Assembly (NCBI GenBank): GCA_042573625.1
Contig: JBHPCZ010000002.1
Coordinates: forward strand, 1 to 64,000
Direction: 5' to 3'
Source: JBHPCZ01 sp042573625
GTDB taxonomy: Bacteria > Desulfobacterota > Desulfobacteria > Desulfobacterales > UBA11574
DNA: 64,000 nucleotides
The stretch's first letter is position 1. The number at the start of each line of letters is the position of its first letter. Of the stretch, positions 43,811 through 52,305 are shown piece by piece. A model generated the notes under the pieces. The model was not told where the DNA came from, searched no databases, and saw nothing but the letters and a program-made list of their open reading frames with translations. The translations under genes and the position numbers were made by a program.

Positions 43811-44435
43811 TGCCGTCTATTTTCCTGTCTTCTTTTTCGTTCTTATCTACTAATGTCCAATCGACTTGGAATCCATCTTTAACGACTGAAGCGATATGCC
43901 CGTCAAAATAGAAATGTTCAATATGCCACTTTTTCTCCCTGTAGTCGATGATTAGATTATAATCGTCCTTAACCTTCGCTATGCGGCATTTTGAAAGGTC
44001 CCTGATTCCTATTCCCGAAGCTTTTAGCACCGATTCCTTGGATGTCCAGTATCGAAAAAAGAGCTGAGTCGGTTCCGTGTCTGAGAGACGCCATTCACGG
44101 TCATCGACCGTTTTTCTTAAAAGCGCTTCTGAGCAGGGGCGAATCTTTTCGATATCGATACCGATCCGTGTTGTCGCGATGACACCGCCCACATAATCGG
44201 GTTTATGTGTAAGAGACCAGTAATTCCCGTTAAAGGGGACGGGAACCCCGTTTTCGTCCTTTAAAAGATCACCTAAAGGAATACGCTGCTTTCGGGCAGA
44301 TATTTCAAGAGCGTTTCTGGCATGTTTGCTCAGAAATATGACGCTCTCCTTAACAGGAAGACACCTCTCTTTCTCGGGAACGGCAAGGATAACCGGATAA
44401 ATAACCGGGGGTCGGGGTTTTTCCATATTACACAT
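43791..44435 (-). CDS. 4'-phosphopantetheinyl transferase (Sfp type)
   Basis: A 214-residue enzyme transferring the phosphopantetheine arm from CoA to carrier proteins. The magnesium-site motif G-I-D-I-E-K-I-R is near residue 93 and the second motif Y-W-T-S-K-E-S-V-L-K-A near 130, followed by G-x-G-I as in Sfp-type proteins. The size fits that group. Its carrier-protein partner is not in the window. It overlaps the ACT gene by 20 bp. It is the only gene here hinting at specialised metabolite or fatty-acid carrier modification. Confidence 0.88.
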   Translation of the reverse strand: MCNMEKPRPPVIYPVILAVPEKERCLPVKESVIFLSKHARNALEISARKQRIPLGDLLKDENGVPVPFNGNYWSLTHKPDYVGGVIATTRIGIDIEKIRPCSEALLRKTVDDREWRLSDTEPTQLFFRYWTSKESVLKASGIGIRDLSKCRIAKVKDDYNLIIDYREKKWHIEHFYFDGHIASVVKDGFQVDWTLVDKNEKEDRKIDGNAKQNL

Positions 44436-44539
44436 TTTCTTTAACGGGATAATCCTTTTGAGACGAAACTTCGGCAGATTAATTTGAAAATCTGATCTGC
44501 TCCCTTTCAGCCTTGAGCTTAGAACTCCTCTCTACTATA

Positions 44540-44600
44540 CCTTTCGCATACTCCCTGCTCTATGCTCCCTGCTCCATGCACTCTGCGCCTTACGCTCTGC
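44540..44600. repeat. Degenerate short tandem repeat downstream of rsmI
   Basis: CTCCCTGCTCTATG, CTCCCTGCTCCATG, CACTCTGCGCCTTACG and CTCTGCTATGCC follow one another as variants of a 14-16 bp unit, just past the rsmI stop. Similar wording (GTGCATTGCGCAGAGCG) occurs at about 62480. Confidence 0.5.
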
Positions 44601-45478
44601 TATGCCTTGCGCGATGGACCCTGCATATTGCGCTTTAACTTTAAGGCCTCATCATATACCGTTTTTTTTGAGAGGCCATATTTTTTTGCGATTATTTTTG
44701 CAATATCGGAAAGCCTGCTTCCGGGTGTTTCAAGTTCCTTTTTTATCTCTTTTCTAATGCTTTCCACGGCAACGGCTTCTTCTTGAAAGCCCGTTACAAG
44801 CAAGGTACACTCACCTTTTACCGAAGGGCGTTCCTTTAGTGCATGAAGTATTTCCGTCAAAGAACCCCTGATAAATTCTTCGTGCAGTTTTGTCATCTCC
44901 CGGGACAACACGCCGTACCGGTCTCCCATGATCGATATCATTTCATCCAAAAGGGTTAGAATACGACGCGGCGATTCATAAAATACAAGGGTCTTTTCTT
45001 CATTGGCCAGACGCTTTAATTGAGACAACCGCTTTTGCTTTTTTCTTGGCGGAAAACCGACAAAGACAAATGAATCCGTGGGCAGCCCGGCAACGCTGAG
45101 GGCAGCAATCGCGGCAGACACTCCCGGGACAGGTATAACCGGAATGCCGTTGTCGATGGCTGATTTTATAAGGGTATAGCCGGGATCGGACACAGACGGT
45201 GTCCCTGCATTGGACACCAGTGCAACCGATGATCCTGAATGGAGTCGTTTGATCAGGCTCGATGTGCGCTCTTTCTCGTTGTGCTCGTGATAGGAAACAA
45301 GATTGGCTTTGATGCTGTGATATGAAAGAAATCTTCCGGTATGCCGTGTATCTTCTGCTGCAACAATATCGACTTCCCCCAGGATTCTTACGGCCCGCAG
45401 GGTGATGTCTTCCCGGTTCCCTATGGGGGTGGCCACAACGTAAAGTGTGCCGGGCTTGTTGCTGGTGTTTGACGGCAA
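44600..45478 (-). CDS. rsmI: 16S rRNA (cytidine(1402)-2'-O)-methyltransferase
   Basis: A 292-residue SAM-dependent methyltransferase of the tetrapyrrole-methylase fold that modifies C1402 in the ribosomal decoding centre. Visible are Y-V-V-A-T-P-I-G-N at the N-terminus, A-E-D-T-R-H-T (residues about 36-42), V-S-N-A-G-T-P-S-V-S-D-P-G-Y and F-V-G-F-P-P-R-K-K. The C-terminal 60 residues form a helical domain. It is the distal gene of the ribosomal/SRP operon starting with ffh. Confidence 0.95.
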   Translation of the reverse strand: MPSNTSNKPGTLYVVATPIGNREDITLRAVRILGEVDIVAAEDTRHTGRFLSYHSIKANLVSYHEHNEKERTSSLIKRLHSGSSVALVSNAGTPSVSDPGYTLIKSAIDNGIPVIPVPGVSAAIAALSVAGLPTDSFVFVGFPPRKKQKRLSQLKRLANEEKTLVFYESPRRILTLLDEMISIMGDRYGVLSREMTKLHEEFIRGSLTEILHALKERPSVKGECTLLVTGFQEEAVAVESIRKEIKKELETPGSRLSDIAKIIAKKYGLSKKTVYDEALKLKRNMQGPSRKA

Positions 45479-45516
45479 AGTAGGTTACCTTATTGCTCCG
45501 GATAATTTATATTATC

Positions 45517-45888
45517 TTACGTATACGCGAGTTCAAAAGCATTTTTAACGATTTCTATTATTGAGTTGTCCTGGGTCAAGCTGATCGCCACAACGTCAAA
45601 TCGAGCTTTGACATGATTCTGGTTTGTGGCTTTAAGATATTGCAGGGCGACTTTGGAAATTTTCCGCTGTTTTTTCGGCGTCACCGCTTCTTTGGGGTTG
45701 CCAAAACGATCAGAGCGTTTGGCTTTTACTTCCACAAAAACAAGCGTTCCTTTGTCCTTGGCAATGATGTCAATTTCCCCCAGCTTTGTGCGAAAATTCC
45801 GTTCAAGAATTTTATATCCATTCTTTTTAAGATGCATGACGGCCATCGATTCGCTTTCTTTTCCAAATTGCTGTCGCTTGGTTGCCAT
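45517..45888 (-). CDS. YraN family (UPF0102) endonuclease-like protein
   Basis: A 123-residue protein with the restriction-endonuclease-like fold pattern G-E-I-D-I-I-A (Asp) followed by L-V-F-V-E-V-K-A-K (E-x-K). It has the usual UPF0102 start (K-E-S-E-S-M-A-V-M-H-L-K-K-N-G-Y). The cellular role of the family is not established. It lies between rnhB and rsmI, its common place. Confidence 0.92.
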   Translation of the reverse strand: MATKRQQFGKESESMAVMHLKKNGYKILERNFRTKLGEIDIIAKDKGTLVFVEVKAKRSDRFGNPKEAVTPKKQRKISKVALQYLKATNQNHVKARFDVVAISLTQDNSIIEIVKNAFELAYT

Positions 45889-45926
45889 TTATTATCGAAT
45901 CCACTCAATTGTAACTAAAATATGGG

Positions 45927-46535
45927 TTAAAGATTTTCTTTGACCCCTTTGAAGGTTTTTCTGTGAATGGGACAGCATCCAAATTGTTGAATCGCCGCTT
46001 TGTGGGCTCGGGTTGGATACCCTTTGTGCCGGGAAAATCCAAACTGCGGATAGTCCTGGTCGTATCTCTCCATCAGCCGATCTCGGGTCACTTTTGCGAC
46101 AATAGAGGCAGCTGCGATGGAAATACTGAGCGTATCGCCCTTGGGTATCGCTTCTTGTGGAATGTTTGAGGAAATCTTGAAGGTACCGTCGATGAGAAGA
46201 CAATCCGGCTGCGGAACAAGATTTTCAACCGATATGGCCATGGAGAGAAGTGAGGCCTTAAGGATATTGATGCGATCGATTTCCGCCGGGTCTATGATTC
46301 CGATGCCGATGGACACAGCATGTTCATAAATCTTTTCGTAAAAGTCAGCTCTCTTTTTAGGCGTTAGTTTTTTCGAATCGACACATCCGATAACCGGAAA
46401 AGAAGCTGGCAATATGACTGCCGCAGAAACAACCGGACCGGCCAGGGGGCCCCGACCGGCCTCATCAATGCCTGAAATTCTTGAAAAGCCTTTTTCAAAG
46501 GCTTTATTTTCAAATGCCCACAGGTCCGGTCCCAT
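45927..46535 (-). CDS. rnhB: Ribonuclease HII
   Basis: Removes ribonucleotides and RNA primers from DNA. The 202-residue protein has I-D-E-A-G-R-G-P-L-A-G-P near residue 23 with the catalytic D-E pair. It also has C-V-D-S-K-K-L-T and a later conserved Asp (L-L-I-D-G-T-F), and S-I-A-A-A-S-I-V-A-K-V-T-R-D. It lies between rplS and yraN, a widespread gene order. Confidence 0.96.
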   Translation of the reverse strand: MGPDLWAFENKAFEKGFSRISGIDEAGRGPLAGPVVSAAVILPASFPVIGCVDSKKLTPKKRADFYEKIYEHAVSIGIGIIDPAEIDRINILKASLLSMAISVENLVPQPDCLLIDGTFKISSNIPQEAIPKGDTLSISIAAASIVAKVTRDRLMERYDQDYPQFGFSRHKGYPTRAHKAAIQQFGCCPIHRKTFKGVKENL

Positions 46536-46573
46536 GGAATCACTTTGGATAAAGTTTTAAAACCATTTCTTGT

Positions 46574-46918
46574 TTAGAAGCGACGTTCCTTTATCCTCGC
46601 GGCCTTGCCTCTGAGTTTTCGCAGATAGTAGATTTTTGAACGACGCACACGCCCCCTGCTGACAACTTCGATCTTGTCGATAATGGGTGAATGAAGCGGA
46701 AAAATACGCTCAACCCCTATACCGTATGAAACCTTCCGTACGGTAAACGTGGCATTCGTTGTCCCCTTGCGCTTGCTAATGACGACGCCCTGAAAAGCCT
46801 GAATACGTTCTTTTTCACCCTCTTTGATTTTGACGTGAACCTTAACCGTATCGCCAGCAGCAAAATCCGGCAGATCAAGCCGCATCATCTCTCTTTCCAT
46901 TTGTTTAATCGTTTCCAT
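46574..46918 (-). CDS. rplS: 50S ribosomal protein L19
   Basis: A 114-residue protein at the 30S-50S interface. It carries D-T-V-K-V-H-V-K-I-K-E-G, R-I-Q-A-F-Q-G-V-V-I and R-R-S-K-I-Y-Y-L-R-K-L-R-G-K-A-A-R-I-K-E, typical of bL19. The ATG at 46918 follows AGGGTGA; a GTG three codons upstream is also open. It belongs to the trmD-rplS part of the operon. Confidence 0.97.
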   Translation of the reverse strand: METIKQMEREMMRLDLPDFAAGDTVKVHVKIKEGEKERIQAFQGVVISKRKGTTNATFTVRKVSYGIGVERIFPLHSPIIDKIEVVSRGRVRRSKIYYLRKLRGKAARIKERRF

Positions 46919-46985
46919 AAAAATCACCCTGTTAATTTAGCAAAACAACCATTTTATCTTAAATGATTTTGCCAGAAAAATGTTC

Positions 46986-47561
46986 TTATCTTTCTCTACC
47001 CAATAATCTGTCCAGAATAATGGCTGAAGCAGATCTGACCGAAAGGTGGTTGTAATCTCCATTTCCCATGATCGGTTCAAGCAAATAATCGGCCCCGCGA
47101 ATGAAACTTTCCGACAGTCCCCATGCCGTACCAAAAACCAGAAGGTATGATTTGCCTTCTTCCAGCATTTCACGAAACCGACCAAAGCTCAGGTTCCGGG
47201 AATCGTGATATGCGCTAGTAACAACAATCTTTAGCGATCTTTTTCCGTTTCTGCAGATATGATCAACAACTTCATCCAATGAACTTTTTATGCGAATTAG
47301 CTCTAATGCCTCACGCCTCTTTGGATTGTAGATTGAGCCTTTTCCGCTCGTCCAATGGTTAACAATCCTGTCCACCAGCACTTTCTGATCCACAAGAGGG
47401 GTAACCACATAGAATGCGGGTATCCCGTATGTTTTTGCGACCCTGGACATATCGTGTAGATCGAGGTTCGTCACGGCAGATGCGACAATGTCGCCGTTCT
47501 TATTGATCACCGGATAATGCGTCAGAGCCACGTAAAGATTGGGTGTGTATGATCTTTTCAA
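46986..47561 (-). CDS. SPOUT-type RNA methyltransferase (COG4752-like)
   Basis: A 191-residue protein of a small SPOUT methyltransferase group found beside trmD. Its N-terminus reads L-Y-V-A-L-T-H-Y-P-V. The knot region has L-L-V-F-G-T-A-W-G-L-S and the end N-H-L-S-V-R-S-A-S-A-I-I-L-D-R-L. Its RNA target is unknown to me. The start appears to be TTG at 47561, which lies inside trmD and gives a 62-bp overlap; no internal Met fits the conserved N-terminus better. Confidence 0.82.
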   Translation of the reverse strand: MKRSYTPNLYVALTHYPVINKNGDIVASAVTNLDLHDMSRVAKTYGIPAFYVVTPLVDQKVLVDRIVNHWTSGKGSIYNPKRREALELIRIKSSLDEVVDHICRNGKRSLKIVVTSAYHDSRNLSFGRFREMLEEGKSYLLVFGTAWGLSESFIRGADYLLEPIMGNGDYNHLSVRSASAIILDRLLGRER

Positions 47562-48288
47562 TATCGAGACACCACTTTTTCAGAACTTCAATCTCCTGAC
47601 TGCTCAAATGCCTGTTTTCGAGCAAATCCCTTCTTTTCAGAAAGGTGCGTATTAACGACGACTCAAGCCGCCATTTTTCAATTTCACCATGGTTTCCTGA
47701 CAGCAGGATTTCAGGAACCTCTTCATCTTCAAAAATTCGAGGTCTTGTATAGTGTGCATGTTCTAAAAGGCTGTCTGAGAACGAGTCCTTCTCAGCCGAA
47801 TCCACACCGCCAAGTGCGCCGGGGATCAACCGGGTAACGGTATCGATGATGACCATGGCGGCCAGTTCACCCCCTGTCAAGACATAATCACCTATAGAAA
47901 CTTCATAATCTATTAAGTCGTGACAAATACGTTCATCAACACCTTCGTAGCGGCCACAAACCAGATTGAGCCCGGCAAATGACGCCAGTTCACCGGCCAT
48001 ATCCTGGTCGAATCTTTGTCCCTGAGGTGTCAGCAGGATCGTTTTTGACAAAGGCGACCCGTTTGCCGCGGTCCGAATTGCCCTTGCCAGAGGCTCCGGC
48101 TTCATAACCATTCCACATCCGCCGCCATAAGGCCTGTCATCGGTAACCCGGTGCTTGCCTTTGGCAAAGGTTCTGATATTGACGGCTGAAGCGGTTATTT
48201 TATTTTGGCCGATCGCCCTTCTGATAATCCCGTGCTCCCAAAATGGTTCAAACATTTCCGGGAATATGGTCAGGACAACAAAGTTCAT
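47500..48288 (-). CDS. trmD: tRNA (guanine37-N1)-methyltransferase
   Basis: Methylates G37 of tRNAs to prevent frameshifting. The 262-residue SPOUT-knot protein has F-V-V-L-T-I-F-P-E-M-F, R-P-Y-G-G-G-C-G-M-V-M-K-P-E, C-G-R-Y-E-G-V-D-E-R and S-I-G-D-Y-V-L-T-G-G-E-L-A-A. A typical R-P-R-I-F-E-D-E-E-V-P-E-I-L-L-S-G-N-H block follows. The tail is slightly extended and overlaps the next gene by 62 bp. It lies between rimM and the second SPOUT gene. Confidence 0.97.
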   Translation of the reverse strand: MNFVVLTIFPEMFEPFWEHGIIRRAIGQNKITASAVNIRTFAKGKHRVTDDRPYGGGCGMVMKPEPLARAIRTAANGSPLSKTILLTPQGQRFDQDMAGELASFAGLNLVCGRYEGVDERICHDLIDYEVSIGDYVLTGGELAAMVIIDTVTRLIPGALGGVDSAEKDSFSDSLLEHAHYTRPRIFEDEEVPEILLSGNHGEIEKWRLESSLIRTFLKRRDLLENRHLSSQEIEVLKKWCLDIEKIIHTQSLRGSDALSGDQ

Positions 48289-48328
48289 ATAACGACTCTG
48301 AAATTCTATCCTATCAAATCAAACCGGT

Positions 48329-48850
48329 TCACAACCCATCCGGCAAATCCACCCGCATGGTTTTATCCTTGAGGTCAATTTCGAGAACCACCGATTCAAG
48401 TACCGGAATCAGTACCTCATTATCCTTATCTCTGTTCGGGTCTTTCACAACCAGAACGTCGTTGCTCCCTGTGGAAATTATCGATTTCACGCGACCGACG
48501 TACTGATCATCTGTCGTGAAAACAGAAATGCCGATAATATCGTACCAGTAGTATGACCCCTCTTCCAGCTCGGGAAGATTCCTCTTTTCAATAAAAAGCT
48601 CCGAACCAACAAGCGTTTCAGCAAAACTAAGAGATGTTATCCCTTTCAGGGACATGAGCGTAATCTGCTTGTGGGGCTTTGCCCATTTTATCGTATATGC
48701 CTTCTCCCGTCCTTTTGTACTTCTCACCAGAATCAAGCTGTCTGTTCTGAATACCGAAGCTGATTCAGCATAGGAATAGACCTTGACATATCCTTTTAAG
48801 CCGTGGGTGCCAACAATCTTACCAATGAGAAGCAAATCATTTTTCTTCAC
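48329..48850 (-). CDS. rimM: 16S rRNA processing protein RimM
   Basis: A 173-residue 30S assembly factor binding protein S19. The N-terminal RimM beta barrel has I-G-K-I-V-G-T-H-G-L-K-G, and the C-terminal PRC-barrel part has Y-Y-W-Y-D-I-I-G and V-L-I-P-V-L-E-S-V-V. It starts with GTG at 48850, only 4 bp after the khpA stop codon. Confidence 0.95.
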   Translation of the reverse strand: MKKNDLLLIGKIVGTHGLKGYVKVYSYAESASVFRTDSLILVRSTKGREKAYTIKWAKPHKQITLMSLKGITSLSFAETLVGSELFIEKRNLPELEEGSYYWYDIIGISVFTTDDQYVGRVKSIISTGSNDVLVVKDPNRDKDNEVLIPVLESVVLEIDLKDKTMRVDLPDGL

Positions 48851-48854
48851 GAAA

Positions 48855-49085
48855 CTATTCTATAATCTCAAGGACCGTCCGTTTTTTTAACTTCGCAGAA
48901 GATGCGCTGAGTATGGTCCGCATGGATCGTGCAGTTCGACCCTGTTTGCCGATAACCTTCCCCAGATCCTCTTTAGCCACTTTAAGTTCTAATACCGAAG
49001 TCTGGTTACCCTCCACCTCTGTTACTTTTACCTGCTCCGGATGGTCAACAAGTGCCTGGGCAATGTAAGTAATCAGATCTTTCAT
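48855..49085 (-). CDS. khpA: KH-domain RNA-binding protein KhpA (YlqC)
   Basis: A 76-residue single KH domain with the RNA-binding loop G-K-V-I-G-K-Q-G-R-T-A-R (G-x-x-G). It sits between rpsP and rimM, its standard place. Family members bind RNA and in some bacteria affect cell elongation. Confidence 0.94.
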   Translation of the reverse strand: MKDLITYIAQALVDHPEQVKVTEVEGNQTSVLELKVAKEDLGKVIGKQGRTARSMRTILSASSAKLKKRTVLEIIE

Positions 49086-49129
49086 AGCTCCATCTCCTTT
49101 GTTGGCTGTTGAACCTCGGGGTAAAGATG

Positions 49130-49384
49130 CTAGGCAAAGTTAGCAAAAAAATTTTCTTTTTTCAAAAGGCTTTTTACAGTATCCGTAGGAATGGCGCCTT
49201 GATCCATCCAGTACTTGATCCGCTCTCCCTTCAGCGAAACTTCGGCGGGCTCCTTCAAGGGGTTGTATGTACCGACTGCCTCCAGAAATTTTCCGTCCCT
49301 AGGGGATTCAAGGTCGGCGACAACAATTCGATAAAAAGGTTTTTTCTTTGCACCATGCCTGGCTAATCTGATTTTTACTGACAT
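49130..49384 (-). CDS. rpsP: 30S ribosomal protein S16
   Basis: An 84-residue ribosomal protein with S-V-K-I-R-L-A-R-H-G-A-K-K-K-P-F-Y-R-I-V-V-A-D and V-G-T-Y-N-P-L, the bS16 signature. It follows ffh by 12 bp, so the two are cotranscribed. Confidence 0.97.
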   Translation of the reverse strand: MSVKIRLARHGAKKKPFYRIVVADLESPRDGKFLEAVGTYNPLKEPAEVSLKGERIKYWMDQGAIPTDTVKSLLKKENFFANFA

Positions 49385-49396
49385 ATACGGTCTCCT

Positions 49397-50728
49397 TCAA
49401 AATGGCAGCATGCCCCGGCCCATCCCGCGCATACCGCCTTTGTTTATTTGTTTGATCATTTTCAAAACCTGCGAGTAATTTTTCAGCAGCTTGTTTATAT
49501 CCCGTACACTAGTGCCGCTGCCTTTTGCAATCCTTTTCCGGCGGCTTCCGTTTATCATGGTATGTTGGCGCCGTTCCTGGGGCGTCATAGAATTGATGAT
49601 GGCTTCGATTCTGACCAGTTCTTTTTCGTCTATGGTGAAATTTTTCAGATGATTACTTGTTCCAACACCGGGAATCATCTTGATCAGATCCGACAGAGAT
49701 CCCATTTTTCGGACCTGAACCATCTGATCACGGAAATCTTCCAGTGTGAATTGACTCTTTCTAAGCTTTTTCTCAAGCTCTACCGCCTTTTTCTCGTCAA
49801 CAGCCTCCTGGGCCTTTTCGATCATGGTCAGGACATCCCCCATGCCCAGTATCCTGGAGGACATCCGATCCGGATGAAAAGGTTCCAGCTCGTTCAGTTT
49901 TTCACCGACACCGACAAACTTGATCGGTTTGCCGGTTATCGACTTGATGGATATGGCCGCTCCGCCGCGGGCATCCCCATCCATCTTGGTGAGAACAACA
50001 CCGCCGATATCCAACGCCTCATCAAATGATTCGGCAATGTTTACAGCGTCCTGACCCGTCATGGCGTCGGCCACAAGAAGGATGTCAGAGGGGCGAACAA
50101 CATCCTTGATCTGGCAGAGCTCGGCCATCAAACCCTCATCAACATGCAGGCGCCCTGCAGTATCAAGAATCAGTACGTCACACCCTTCCTTGGGTGCCAT
50201 CGCTCTGGCATCCTGGCAAATCCGGACCGGATCATTTTCCACGCTGGATGGAAAAACAGGGACGGATAGCTGCTCCCCCAGCTTCTGCAACTGTTCAATG
50301 GCAGCAGGGCGATAGACATCGGCCGGGACAAGATATGGCTTTCTTCCCTTCTTTCTCAAAAAAACAGCAAGCTTCCCTGCCGTGGTTGTTTTACCGGAGC
50401 CCTGCAAGCCAACCAGCATTACCGATACCGGCGTTGAACCCGAAAGATCCAAGTCGGTATGGTGCCCCCCCATGAGTTCGGTAAGCTCATCGTTGACGAT
50501 TTTAACAATCTGTTGACCGGGGGTCAGGCTCGCCATGACTTCCTGCCCAAGAGCCCGCTCTTTTATGTCAGTGACAAGCTTTTTAACAACCCTGAAGTGG
50601 ACATCGGCTTCAAGAAGCGCCATCCTTACCGCCCTTAAACCCTCTTCAACATTCTTTTCCGTTAATTTGCCGTGCCCCTTGAGTTTTTTGAATATAATGT
50701 TAAGTTTATCACTTAAATTGTCGAACAT
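49397..50728 (-). CDS. ffh: Signal recognition particle protein Ffh
   Basis: A 443-residue SRP54 GTPase that binds signal sequences and the SRP RNA. It has an N-terminal helical bundle and a G domain with G-L-Q-G-S-G-K-T-T-T, D-T-A-G-R and T-K-M-D-G-D-A-R-G-G. The M domain contains the RNA-binding helix-turn-helix (N-G-S-R-R-K-R-I-A-K-G-S-G) and a Met/Gly-rich end. Its RNA partner is at 15.9 kb. It heads the ribosomal operon. Confidence 0.98.
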   Translation of the reverse strand: MFDNLSDKLNIIFKKLKGHGKLTEKNVEEGLRAVRMALLEADVHFRVVKKLVTDIKERALGQEVMASLTPGQQIVKIVNDELTELMGGHHTDLDLSGSTPVSVMLVGLQGSGKTTTAGKLAVFLRKKGRKPYLVPADVYRPAAIEQLQKLGEQLSVPVFPSSVENDPVRICQDARAMAPKEGCDVLILDTAGRLHVDEGLMAELCQIKDVVRPSDILLVADAMTGQDAVNIAESFDEALDIGGVVLTKMDGDARGGAAISIKSITGKPIKFVGVGEKLNELEPFHPDRMSSRILGMGDVLTMIEKAQEAVDEKKAVELEKKLRKSQFTLEDFRDQMVQVRKMGSLSDLIKMIPGVGTSNHLKNFTIDEKELVRIEAIINSMTPQERRQHTMINGSRRKRIAKGSGTSVRDINKLLKNYSQVLKMIKQINKGGMRGMGRGMLPF

Positions 50729-50867
50729 AAATTCCCCGAGAAAAATTGCGATTTAAAACCATTTAGATTAATGATAAAAACAAAATATGTCAACAAAAAT
50801 AAAATCTTCGAACAATTCTGCCCATGCCGGTTTGGGTGCTGATTTGTTCAAATTTTCGGATTAAAAA

Positions 50868-51920
50868 ATGGCTCCGATATTAGAAAAAAAAGACATTAAA
50901 GATCTTACAATTGAGCAGCTCGTTTCCTGGCTTGAAGAACGCGACATTCAAGCCTTTCGTGCCAAGCAAATCCTGAAATGGATTTACCATCGCCAGGCCG
51001 ATGCATTTGGCGTCATGACCGATTTAGGAAAAGAAATGAGACAGCAGCTTTCAAGTCATTTCAGTATTAACCGTCTGGAAAAAACTCGAATCGAAACATC
51101 TAAAGACGGCTCTAAAAAATACCTTTTTAAGCTCGAAGATGGAACATACATTGAAAGTGTGCTCATACCGGAGAAAAAGCACGATACACTCTGCCTGTCC
51201 AGCCAAGTGGGCTGTGCCCAAGGGTGCAGATTTTGTCTGACCGCCAGAGGCAGTTTCGCTCGAAACCTTTCACAAGGCGAAATTATCGCCCAGGTGCGAG
51301 ACATTGCCAACGATATGGAAGATCCTTCCCGATTAACCAACATTGTCTTTATGGGAATGGGTGAGCCCCTGGCCAATTATCGCAACGTCGTCAACGCGAT
51401 TCAGATCATTGCCGACAGTGAAATCGGGCTGGGATTTTCCAGCCGCAGGATTACCGTCTCCACGGCAGGCCTGATTCCCAGGATTGCTGACCTGGGTCGC
51501 GATACAGCGGCCAATCTGGCCATTTCCCTAAACGCTGCGGATAACACGACGCGAAACAGGCTGATGCCCATTAACCGAAAATATCCGATCGAAAAGCTGA
51601 TTGACGCATGTCGCTCATATCCGTTGCAGCAGCGCCGACGGATTACTTTTGAATATATTCTTTTAAAGGGAATCAACGATTCTCCACAAGACGCGAAACG
51701 CCTCGCCAAGCTGCTCAGACCGGTCAAGGCAAAAATAAACCTCATCCCTTTTAATGACTTCGAAGACAGCGAATTCCAGCGCCCTGAAGACTCCGTAATA
51801 CAAAACTTCAGGGAAATCCTGCATAACGCCAATTACACGGCCATCATCCGTCACAGTAAAGGGCAGGATATCTCCGCGGCGTGCGGGCAGTTAAGTGCGA
51901 AAATATTAGATGATGGTTAA
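50868..51920 (+). CDS. rlmN: Dual-specificity RNA methyltransferase RlmN
   Basis: A radical-SAM enzyme making 2-methyladenosine at A2503 of 23S rRNA and A37 of some tRNAs. The 350-residue protein carries the cluster motif C-A-Q-G-C-R-F-C (about residues 115-122) and the catalytic cysteine near the C-terminus (A-A-C-G-Q-L). Further landmarks are L-S-S-Q-V-G-C, G-M-G-E-P-L-A-N-Y and R-I-T-V-S-T-A-G. It is divergent from ffh with 139 bp between them. Confidence 0.96.
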   Translation: MAPILEKKDIKDLTIEQLVSWLEERDIQAFRAKQILKWIYHRQADAFGVMTDLGKEMRQQLSSHFSINRLEKTRIETSKDGSKKYLFKLEDGTYIESVLIPEKKHDTLCLSSQVGCAQGCRFCLTARGSFARNLSQGEIIAQVRDIANDMEDPSRLTNIVFMGMGEPLANYRNVVNAIQIIADSEIGLGFSSRRITVSTAGLIPRIADLGRDTAANLAISLNAADNTTRNRLMPINRKYPIEKLIDACRSYPLQQRRRITFEYILLKGINDSPQDAKRLAKLLRPVKAKINLIPFNDFEDSEFQRPEDSVIQNFREILHNANYTAIIRHSKGQDISAACGQLSAKILDDG

Positions 51921-51934
51921 AGATAACGGTTAAG

Positions 51935-52203
51935 TTATTTATAGATGGTTCTTTTCCAGTTTAGTTGGAGAAGAGGGTTCGAGGATTCAAGGGGGCAAGG
52001 GTTCAAGTGTTTGTACTCCAACAATTTTATCAGCGCTTTGAGCATCCCTTCAACTTCTTCTGTATCATCCTTGAGAGCATTTAAATTTTCTTTATTTACA
52101 TAATTTAATTCACCTGAAAGCAGGAGCTGGGGCTCCAATTCGCAAAAAGAACAATAGGCAATATATAATGACCCAGGTCGTCAGCAGCTGAATTTCTGCC
52201 ATA
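51935..52203 (-). pseudogene. Remnant of a four-helix-bundle (23S rRNA IVS-type) protein
   Basis: On the minus strand two frames can be joined. Y-G-R-N-S-A-A-D-D-L-G begins at 52203; then, after a shift of frame, L-Y-I-A-Y-C-S-F-C-E-L-E-P-Q-L-L-L-S-G-E continues with E-V-E-G-M-L-K-A-L-I-K. This matches the central and C-terminal pattern of the S23/four-helix-bundle family (about 120 residues), known from intervening sequences in 23S rRNA. The N-terminal half is absent and the tail runs into repeat sequence, so the gene is broken. Confidence 0.6.
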
Positions 52204-52302
52204 CTTTTTAACTCTTTATAATTTTTAAGTATTTCCCTCGAACCCTTGAACCCTCTGCGCCTTAAATCCTTTCAAAATCATCAATTTTTTTTGGAGATGA
52301 TT
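51974..52302. repeat. Dispersed repeat family R3, long copy
   Basis: Bounded by GGGTTCGAGGATTCAAGGGG on the left and CCCTCGAACCCTTGAACCCT on the right, an approximate inverted repeat. Flanking words TTTTGGAGATGAT at the right also occur at 43.4 kb. The interior holds the four-helix-bundle remnant. Confidence 0.55.
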
Positions 52303-52305
52303 CTT

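Larger units (their letters stand above)
51921..52305. other. R3 repeat region with gene remnant
   Basis: Convergent interval between rlmN and the PP-loop gene. Most of it is the R3 repeat described separately, which carries a decayed four-helix-bundle gene fragment. Confidence 0.55.
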
